Below are positions 4,898-9,826 of a stretch of DNA of 9,826 nucleotides, in pieces. How positions within the stretch are numbered: the stretch's first letter is position 1; every line of letters starts with the position of its first letter. The translations under genes were made by a program, and so were the position numbers. Origin of the DNA: RGIG8775 sp045660295 (lineage in GTDB: Bacteria > Bacillota > Clostridia > Oscillospirales > CAG-272); contig JAZRDN010000047.1 in NCBI GenBank assembly GCA_045660295.1, positions 1 through 9,826 of the forward strand, written 5' to 3'. The notes under the pieces were generated by a model. The model had not been told where the DNA came from. It did no database searches and saw only the letters and a list, made by a program, of their open reading frames with translations.

Positions 4898-4959
4898 CGG
4901 TTTAAATAGCGGGAAATGCAAATAATAATCTACAAAAGTCGATATTACGGAGAAAAAAT

Positions 4960-6297
4960 ATGAAAAAATCAAACGCTTGGGGGCTATTGCCTATCGGCGT
5001 TTTCGTTGCCTTTTACCTTACGATAGGTATTGTTTTTGAATACGTCTTGAAGATCTCTATGGGATTTTACAGTGTGCCTGTGGTCGTTGCGTTTCTTATC
5101 GCGATCCTCGTCGCGTACCTGCAAAATCGATCAGCAAGCTTTGACGAAAAGATCAAGATAATGGCGGACGGAGTAGGGGACAAAAACATAATAACTATGA
5201 TTTTGATCTTTATGCTTGCGGGCGTTTTTGTTGGCGTTGTCGGCCGCTCGAGTGCCGAGAGCGTGGCATATTTCCTGCTTTCTATCACGCCGCCGTGGCT
5301 TTCGGTCGCGGTGATATTCCTCGTTGCCTGCTTCGTTTCTACCTCTATGGGAACCTCGGTCGGCACGATAACCCTGCTTACGCCCATCGCGGTGTCTGTT
5401 TCCGCCGGCTCGGGATTTTCTCTGCCGCTTTGCGTCGGAACGGTTGTCGGTGGCGCGATGTTCGGTGACAACCTCTCGTTCGTTTCTGATACGACTATCG
5501 CCGCCTGCAACGGTCAGGGGTGTCATATGAAGGATAAGTTCAGGGCAAACGTAAGAATTGTTATCCCTGCCGCGCTTGCGACCCTCGTTTTGATACTCGT
5601 CCTTTCCCTGAACGGAGAGACTGCCGCCCCCGTGCTTAAGGAATACGACCTTATCGCGATATTTCCTTACGTTCTCGTACTGGTATGCGGAATTATCGGT
5701 ATCAACGTTTTCACGACCCTTATAATAGGAATTATCTCCGGTATGATCATAATGCTAAGCACCGGCGCATCGGATTTCCACGGTATAATTTCGGGTATGG
5801 GAAGCGGTGTTTCGGGAATGTTTGAGACGGCTATGGTAGCGATACTCGTTGCCGCGCTTTGCGCACTTATCAGAGAAAACGGTGGCTTTGAGGCGCTTCT
5901 CTCGGGCATCAGGCGTGTGTTTAAGGGCAAAAAGCTCGGGCAGGTAGGTATTGGTCTGCTCGTCGGTCTTATGGACATCGCAACGGCAAATAACACCGTC
6001 GCTATCGTTATGTCAAACCCAATAGCAAAGGAGATGGCAGAGGAGTACGGCATATCCCCGAAAAAGACCGCATCTGTCCTCGACACCTTCTCCTGCATCT
6101 TCCAGGGAGTTCTTCCTTACGGCGCGCAGATCCTCGTTGCTATCTCGGTCGTAACAACGCTTGGCTACGAGATAAGCGCATTCCAGATAATCGCCCACCT
6201 TTTCTATCCCATGATGCTTCTTTTAAGCTCGCTTACCTTTATCTTCATCATTCCGGATAGCTTCGGCTTCATAAAAAGAAAAAACGTTAAGAGGTAA
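4960..6297 (+). CDS. NhaC-family Na+/H+ antiporter
   Basis: A 445-aa integral membrane protein, the usual length for NhaC-type carriers, with about ten or more hydrophobic segments (e.g. 8-30, 38-54, 77-97, 113-128, 199-217, 231-265, 290-304, 388-431). The signature MFGDNLSFVSDTT (167-179), in the same frame as the GDxxSPxSDTT motif of NhaC proteins, carries the conserved polar GD and SDTT positions thought to take part in ion binding. The second half repeats the pattern with ATANNT (341-346). It probably exchanges cytoplasmic Na+ for external H+; other substrates in this superfamily (for example amino acid or malate/lactate exchange with Na+) cannot be excluded. GGAG lies 7 nt before the ATG. 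First gene of an operon with the PHP protein. Confidence 0.85.
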   Translation: MKKSNAWGLLPIGVFVAFYLTIGIVFEYVLKISMGFYSVPVVVAFLIAILVAYLQNRSASFDEKIKIMADGVGDKNIITMILIFMLAGVFVGVVGRSSAESVAYFLLSITPPWLSVAVIFLVACFVSTSMGTSVGTITLLTPIAVSVSAGSGFSLPLCVGTVVGGAMFGDNLSFVSDTTIAACNGQGCHMKDKFRANVRIVIPAALATLVLILVLSLNGETAAPVLKEYDLIAIFPYVLVLVCGIIGINVFTTLIIGIISGMIIMLSTGASDFHGIISGMGSGVSGMFETAMVAILVAALCALIRENGGFEALLSGIRRVFKGKKLGQVGIGLLVGLMDIATANNTVAIVMSNPIAKEMAEEYGISPKKTASVLDTFSCIFQGVLPYGAQILVAISVVTTLGYEISAFQIIAHLFYPMMLLLSSLTFIFIIPDSFGFIKRKNVKR

Positions 6298-6301
6298 TAA
6301 A

Positions 6302-6985
6302 ATGTATAAGTACGAAATACACCTGCACACAAGCCCCGTCAGCAAATGCGCGACAGGCACGGTCAGAGATACCCTTATGCGCTATAAGTCGCTCGGCTAC
6401 GAGGGTGTTTTTATAACCAACCATTTTATCCAGGGAAATATGACCCGCCCCGACGGTATGACGAGCTATGAGGACCTTGTCAACTTTTATTTCTCGGATT
6501 ACGAGGCGGGCGTGGAAATGTCAGACGAGATCGGTCTTAAGGTTTTCCCCGCGGTGGAAATAAGCTACGGCGGCACGGATTTCCTTATTTTCGGACTTGA
6601 TAAGGAGTGGTATCTTTCCCACCCCGAGATCAAAGGAATGAAGATGTCGGACGAGCTTCGACTGATGCGTGATTCGGGCGCATTTATAAGCCAGGCGCAT
6701 CCGTTCCGTAAGGCTGATTACATCGACCATATAAGGCTTTATCCCGACTGTGTTGAGGCGGTAGAGATCATAAACGCAAGCCGTAACGATTTTGAAAACG
6801 GTCTTGCAGACTACTATGCAACCGAATACGGACTTTTAAAGACAGCGGGGTCGGACACCCACACGTCAAGCCCGAGGAAAAGACTTGCCGGTATGGCGTT
6901 TGAAACGCCTCTCACCGACGTTCAGGACTTTATTAAGAGGGTAAGAAGGGGAGAGGGAGAGATTTTCTTCGATATTTTTGAATAA
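6302..6985 (+). CDS. PHP-domain metal-dependent phosphoesterase
   Basis: A 227-aa single-domain PHP protein. The metal-ligand positions are in order: HLH (H7, H9), TNH (H41), E86 in VEIS, QAH (H133), VEIINAS (E155) and the C-terminal GSDTH (D185, H187). This is a nearly complete set for the trinuclear metal centre of the PHP fold. Proteins of this size and motif set hydrolyse phosphate esters such as histidinol phosphate or short nucleotides; the substrate cannot be read from the sequence. No polymerase-type extension is present. It starts 4 nt after the antiporter stop and its RBS AAGAGG lies inside the end of that gene, so the two are co-transcribed and likely translationally linked. No terminator follows before the next promoter. 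Confidence 0.88.
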   Translation: MYKYEIHLHTSPVSKCATGTVRDTLMRYKSLGYEGVFITNHFIQGNMTRPDGMTSYEDLVNFYFSDYEAGVEMSDEIGLKVFPAVEISYGGTDFLIFGLDKEWYLSHPEIKGMKMSDELRLMRDSGAFISQAHPFRKADYIDHIRLYPDCVEAVEIINASRNDFENGLADYYATEYGLLKTAGSDTHTSSPRKRLAGMAFETPLTDVQDFIKRVRRGEGEIFFDIFE

Positions 6986-7010
6986 AAAAGCCGTTACGTA
7001 CAAAGTTCGA

Positions 7011-7039
7011 TTGACAAACCTAAAAAAACAATGTATAAT
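7011..7039 (+). promoter_or_regulatory. Promoter of the XRE-RDD gene
   Basis: TTGACA (7011-7016), 17-bp spacer and TATAAT (7034-7039), both boxes consensus. It starts 25 nt after the PHP stop. The leader is ~45 nt with AAAGGAGA at 7073-7080. Confidence 0.9.
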
Positions 7040-7084
7040 AAATAAAAAAGGCCCTTGAAAATGAGGGGCGCGAAAGGAGAAAAT

Positions 7085-8548
7085 ATGAAGGACTACGCAT
7101 TTTCTAAATACATAGTTGCCCTGCGTCACAGACAAAGTCTTTCCCGCTTTGACCTTGCGAGAAAGCTCGGGATAGGCTACGTAACCGTTGCTAAATGGGA
7201 AAACGCAGAGGCGATGCCCACGAGGGAGGAGCTTGAAAGGCTCTCGGTTTTCTTTAACCTTTCCTGCGAGGCTATACGCGCTCACAGCTTCGTTGAGCTG
7301 CCCGGCTGCTCGGTAAAGCCCCAAGAGGTGAAAAACGCGCCTGAGATGGATCCTGCACCCGTGGCAGAGCCTGCGCCTGTCGTAGAAGCTCCTGCACCCG
7401 TAGCAGAGCCTGTGCCGGACAAAAAGCCTCCTGTCGTGATCGTATATAAGCCCAAAGAAGAGCCCGCACCCGCTATCGCGCCTGCGCCTGTAGCAGAGCC
7501 TGTACCCGTCGTAGAAGCTCCCGCACCCGCGGCAGAGCCTGTACCGAAGGCAGAACCTGCGCCCGAGGTAGCCGAGCCTATCGCAAGCAGCACCGCTGAG
7601 CCTATCGCAAGCACGACCGATATGCCTAAGATCGACCTTAACGTTATTAAAAACCCCGAGACCGAGGCATTCTTTGAAAAGAAAAGGATAGAGAACAAGA
7701 ACGAGGAGATCGTGTCCTCGCACAAGAAATTCGGTGTTAAGATAAGACGTCTTTTCGCTATCCTCTTTGACGTGGTCTTCTCTTCAATATTCGCAGCTGT
7801 AGTTGCTTTTGCCGCAATGATAGCTATGACAATGCTTCTTCTTCCCGAGGACGTTATCACTGCCGCAACGTTGCTCGTCGCATACGTAGCGTTCTGCCTT
7901 GGCTTTGTTCTGCGTGACGCTATTATGGGCGGCACGAGCCTTGGTAAACGTATGTTCGGTCTTTACGTTGTTGACAAGGTGAACGCGACGAAGCCCGTGG
8001 TTTGGCAGAGAGTTGTTCGCTCGCTCGGTCAGGTGTTCTTTTCTACTCCCGACGCTATCGTAGTGCTTATTTCCGGAAGAGGTATCGGAGACTATGTTGC
8101 CGGAACGGCAGTTGTCAGCCGCAAGGATTATAACAATAGGCTTGCGGAAAAGAACCCCCTCGACCCTCCCGTTAAGGTAAGAAAGAACAGAACAGGTCTT
8201 ACCGCTTTTCTTATCGTAGTCGCAGTTGGTGCCGTTACTGCCTTCGTGGCAGGTATGGTATATTTTACCACGGTAATGCTTGAGAATGAGAAGCAGACAG
8301 AGGAATATCTCTACGCATACGACGCGCTTGTTGCAAGCGATGAGTTTAGCGCAACCGGCGCTGACTCATCCGAGATCATTTTCACCGCGTTCAACCGCTA
8401 TACGGCTCTCGAAGACGGCGGCGCGGTTACCGTTGTGGAATACACCTTTGAAACCGACGAATACTACATCTACGTTACCGTAGAAAGCTCGGTTAACGGA
8501 ATAAGCGTGACCGAGATCACGGTAGAATCGGCATACATTTTTGAATAA
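7085..8548 (+). CDS. XRE-type HTH / Pro-Ala-rich linker / RDD-domain membrane protein
   Basis: I take the ATG at 7085, 5 nt after the GGAG of AAAGGAGA, giving 487 aa; an in-frame ATG at 7055 lacks an RBS. Residues 6-62 form an XRE/Cro-type HTH (LARKLGIGYVTVAKWEN is the recognition region). Residues 84-178 are a low-complexity PAPVAEP-type linker. About 213-346 is an RDD domain: RRLFAILFDVVF with the Arg/Asp pair, GGTSLGKRMFGLYVVD, and GDYVAGTAVV, with three hydrophobic segments. A further TM helix (371-395) leads to a strand-rich C-terminal domain (400-487) that should be outside the cell. So a DNA-binding-like domain is tethered to a membrane transporter- or sensor-like part. In such fusions the HTH may bind DNA or a protein partner; its target is unknown. 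Confidence 0.85.
   Translation: MKDYAFSKYIVALRHRQSLSRFDLARKLGIGYVTVAKWENAEAMPTREELERLSVFFNLSCEAIRAHSFVELPGCSVKPQEVKNAPEMDPAPVAEPAPVVEAPAPVAEPVPDKKPPVVIVYKPKEEPAPAIAPAPVAEPVPVVEAPAPAAEPVPKAEPAPEVAEPIASSTAEPIASTTDMPKIDLNVIKNPETEAFFEKKRIENKNEEIVSSHKKFGVKIRRLFAILFDVVFSSIFAAVVAFAAMIAMTMLLLPEDVITAATLLVAYVAFCLGFVLRDAIMGGTSLGKRMFGLYVVDKVNATKPVVWQRVVRSLGQVFFSTPDAIVVLISGRGIGDYVAGTAVVSRKDYNNRLAEKNPLDPPVKVRKNRTGLTAFLIVVAVGAVTAFVAGMVYFTTVMLENEKQTEEYLYAYDALVASDEFSATGADSSEIIFTAFNRYTALEDGGAVTVVEYTFETDEYYIYVTVESSVNGISVTEITVESAYIFE
7352..7546 (+). repeat. Intragenic repeat coding the Pro-Ala linker
   Basis: Two 22-codon units (7352-7417 and 7481-7546) encode PAPVAEPxPVVEAPAPxAEPVP and differ at 2 of 22 residues, with a Lys-rich spacer (DKKPPVVIVYKPKEEP) between. 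The linker length probably varies by slippage or recombination. It also creates long spurious ORFs on the minus strand. Confidence 0.8.
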
Positions 8549-8556
8549 ATAAAAGT

Positions 8557-8603
8557 GAGGCTCGCGTGCCGTCCCGTAGGATAACACGCGAGCCTCGTTT
8601 TTT
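8557..8603 (+). terminator. Terminator between convergent XRE-RDD and mscL genes
   Basis: Perfect 12-bp stem GAGGCTCGCGTG/CACGCGAGCCTC (8557-8568 with 8585-8596), a 16-nt loop and a T6 run on the plus strand. On the minus strand the stem is followed by CACTTTTATTTATT, so it probably also terminates mscL, which ends 9 nt away. Confidence 0.9.
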
Positions 8604-8611
8604 ATAAAATA

Positions 8612-9196
8612 TTAAGCCTTGGTATTCTTAAGAAGATCGCGGATATCGCGAAGAAGCTCCTCGGTCGTGGGATTGTTCTCGCGCTCGATTCTTGCCTTTT
8701 CCTCTGCCGCCTTTTTCTCCTCCTCGGCAACTCTTGCCTTCTCGGCATAGTAAGCGTCAACAGCCGCCTTGTCGGTAAGCTTTATGCCCTGTGCCTTCAT
8801 AGCCTTTCTGTCAGCCTTTGAGTGCTTGCCGGCGATAAGCTCCTTGTGCTCTGCACGAAGCTTGTTGAAGATCTTTACGATAGTGAAAAGCACGAAAGCT
8901 ACGATAAAGAAGTTGATCACAGCATTTATAAACGCGCCCCAGTCTATGTAAATAGAGTTAGCAAGGTCAAGCGTTCCGTCCTCAAGATCAACGCGCTTAA
9001 GCACGGTAAATACCTCGCTTAAGGAATCCGCGCCAAATAAAAGAGCGAGAAACCAGTTGATAATAGGCTTAAGAATGTTGTTGGAAAGGCCGTTTACGAT
9101 CGCGGTGAACGAGCTACCTACGATAACACCGACAGCCATATCAACAACGTTGCCGCGTGTTATAAAGGTTTTGAATTCAGAGAAAAATTTCTTCAT
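8612..9196 (-). CDS. mscL: Large-conductance mechanosensitive channel MscL
   Basis: A 194-aa protein opening with the amphipathic helix MKKFFSEFKTFITRGNVVDM, followed by the pore-lining TM1 (about 15-45, with the Gly/Ala/Val pattern AVGVIVGSSFTAIV), a periplasmic-side loop (about 50-85) and TM2 (86-112). It ends in the conserved C-terminal bundle motif TTEELLRDIRDLLKN. MscL forms a homopentameric pore that opens under membrane tension on hypo-osmotic shock. Typical MscL is ~130-150 aa; the extra ~50-60 residues form a Lys/Glu/Ala-rich, probably helical or coiled segment (about 113-175) between TM2 and the terminal bundle. AAGGAG lies 7 nt before the ATG. It is transcribed alone, divergent from the flotillin gene. 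Confidence 0.94.
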   Translation of the reverse strand: MKKFFSEFKTFITRGNVVDMAVGVIVGSSFTAIVNGLSNNILKPIINWFLALLFGADSLSEVFTVLKRVDLEDGTLDLANSIYIDWGAFINAVINFFIVAFVLFTIVKIFNKLRAEHKELIAGKHSKADRKAMKAQGIKLTDKAAVDAYYAEKARVAEEEKKAAEEKARIERENNPTTEELLRDIRDLLKNTKA

Positions 9197-9230
9197 TTTT
9201 TCACTCCTTAATAGTTTAGTTTACAAAAAT

Positions 9231-9259
9231 ATTATACTACCAAATACCCCGTTTGTCAA
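9231..9259 (-). promoter_or_regulatory. Promoter of mscL
   Basis: On the minus strand: TTGACA (9259-9254), 17-bp spacer and TATAAT (9236-9231), both consensus. The leader to the ATG at 9196 is short (~25-30 nt). Confidence 0.9.
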
Positions 9260-9313
9260 TAGTAAGTTATACTGTCTGTCGAAATATCGGGGAAATGAAT
9301 TTTTGCGAGGGTA

Positions 9314-9343
9314 TTGACATTACCTTGTCATATGTGATAAAAT
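9314..9343 (+). promoter_or_regulatory. Probable promoter of the flotillin gene
   Basis: TTGACA (9314-9319), 18-bp spacer and TAAAAT (9338-9343) preceded by an extended TGA. A dyad TGACA/TGTCA (9315-9319 with 9326-9330) overlaps the -35 box and could bind a regulator. It is divergent from, and does not overlap, the mscL promoter. Confidence 0.7.
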
Positions 9344-9350
9344 ATTATTG

Positions 9351-9379
9351 TATAAGGTAGCGCTTAGCGCCGACCTATA
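9351..9379 (+). promoter_or_regulatory. Small hairpin in the flotillin 5' UTR
   Basis: GCGC-TTA-GCGC (9360-9370) lies inside GGT/ACC and TATA/TATA pairs, with a small internal loop. There is no U-tract, so it is not a terminator; it may stabilise the mRNA. Confidence 0.35.
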
Positions 9380-9411
9380 TAGTATTTTACCCCAAAAGGA
9401 GAACACAACAA

Positions 9412-9826
9412 ATGATTATTGCTCTTATTATCGTATGTGCTTTGACCGTGCTTCTTCTCGTGCTCGGTTACCTTAAAGCACCGCCGGATACCGCTTTTAT
9501 TATATCCGGTCTTGGAAAAAAGAGAATTCTTATAGGTAAGGCGGGCTGGAGAGTCCCCTTCTTCGAGAGAGTAGATAAGCTTTCTCTCGGCGTTATGCAG
9601 GTTGACGTAAAAACGTCCGAAGCAGTTCCCACTAACGAATTTATTAACGTAACCGTTGACGGTGTTGCAAATATCAAGATTTCATCCGATACCGAGCTTC
9701 TTAAGCGTGCGGCTGAGGCGCTTCTTGGCAAAACCCGTCAGGAAATGGTAACTCTTGTTACACAGGTTCTTGAGGGTAATATGCGTGAGATAGTCGGCTC
9801 CGTCGGACTTAAGGAAATGGTTCAGG
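9412..9826 (+). CDS. Flotillin-like SPFH/band 7 protein, 3' end beyond the window
   Basis: The first 138 residues are present. An N-terminal membrane segment (MIIALIIVCALTVLLLVLGYL) is followed by KAPPDTAFIISGLGKKRILIGKAGWRVPFFERVDKLSL, a typical flotillin start, and by the SPFH pattern MQVDVKTSEAVPTNEFINVTVDGVANIKI. The stretch ending in LEGNMREIVGSVGLKEM matches the conserved LEGHLRxIxGxMTxEE region of FloT/YuaG-type proteins. Flotillins form large oligomers on the inner leaflet and organise membrane microdomains. An AAAGGAG lies 10 nt before the ATG. It is the FloT/YuaG type rather than the FloA type, whose N-terminus is different. No downstream partner (such as an NfeD protein) can be seen because the window ends. 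Confidence 0.88.
   Translation, partial: MIIALIIVCALTVLLLVLGYLKAPPDTAFIISGLGKKRILIGKAGWRVPFFERVDKLSLGVMQVDVKTSEAVPTNEFINVTVDGVANIKISSDTELLKRAAEALLGKTRQEMVTLVTQVLEGNMREIVGSVGLKEMVQ

Noticed and set aside
5067..5526. 147-aa and 131-aa minus-strand ORFs inside the antiporter gene
   Set aside because: Antisense frames of a membrane protein gene without RBS or promoter.
6866..7723. 285-aa minus-strand ORF
   Set aside because: It overlaps the PHP 3' end, a consensus promoter and the XRE-RDD gene; Cys/Arg/Tyr-rich composition is typical of an antisense frame.
7282..7935. 217-aa and 65-aa minus-strand ORFs opposite the Pro-Ala linker
   Set aside because: Shadows of the repetitive GC-rich codons; the product is low-complexity Gly/Ser/Thr/Ala repeats.

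Overview
The window looks like a chromosomal piece of a Gram-positive, Clostridia-type bacterium (Bacillota), probably an uncultured gut lineage. Support: AAGGAGG-type ribosome binding sites, consensus TTGACA-17-TATAAT promoters before nearly every gene, CCA-encoded tRNAs, U-tract terminators, and protein families common in that class (DUF3592, XRE-RDD fusion, NhaC family, flotillin). The assignment below class level is not supported by anything I can compute here.

Region 1 (1-4764) is an accessory zone starting at a tRNA cluster. A truncated tRNA-Lys(CUU) and a complete tRNA-Asn(GUU) are followed by a terminator and an array of eight short hairpins separated by ~8-nt linkers. Three AT-richer genes follow, each with its own strong promoter: a two-TM DUF3592-type protein (543-983), an 875-aa SF2 helicase that unusually carries a predicted membrane hairpin (1417-4044), and a two-TM protein of unknown function (4244-4699). 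Between gene 1 and the helicase lies a tRNA-Lys-like sequence (anticodon CTG), nearly identical to the intact tRNA but interrupted by two blocks of hairpins and enclosed in a 19-bp inverted repeat. Between the helicase and gene 3 lies a more decayed tRNA-Asn-like sequence with insertions at the same two places (start of the 3' anticodon strand, 5' side of the T-loop). So the Lys-Asn order is repeated, the second time broken and split by the helicase. Short direct repeats recur at the cassette edges. This is the most unusual part of the window.

Region 2 (4765-8610) reads as ordinary chromosome with higher GC. A promoter with a perfect dyad in its spacer and a structured ~135-nt leader precedes a two-gene operon: an NhaC-family Na+/H+ antiporter and a PHP-domain metal-dependent phosphoesterase. 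A separately promoted XRE-HTH / Pro-Ala linker / RDD membrane protein follows, ending in a terminator that probably serves both strands.

Region 3 (8611-9826) has divergent genes: mscL (minus strand, with a longer than usual charged C-terminal linker) and the 5' part of a flotillin/SPFH-type protein running off the window. The NhaC antiporter, MscL and flotillin all act at the membrane in ion or osmotic homeostasis or membrane organisation, but only the NhaC-PHP pair is clearly co-transcribed.
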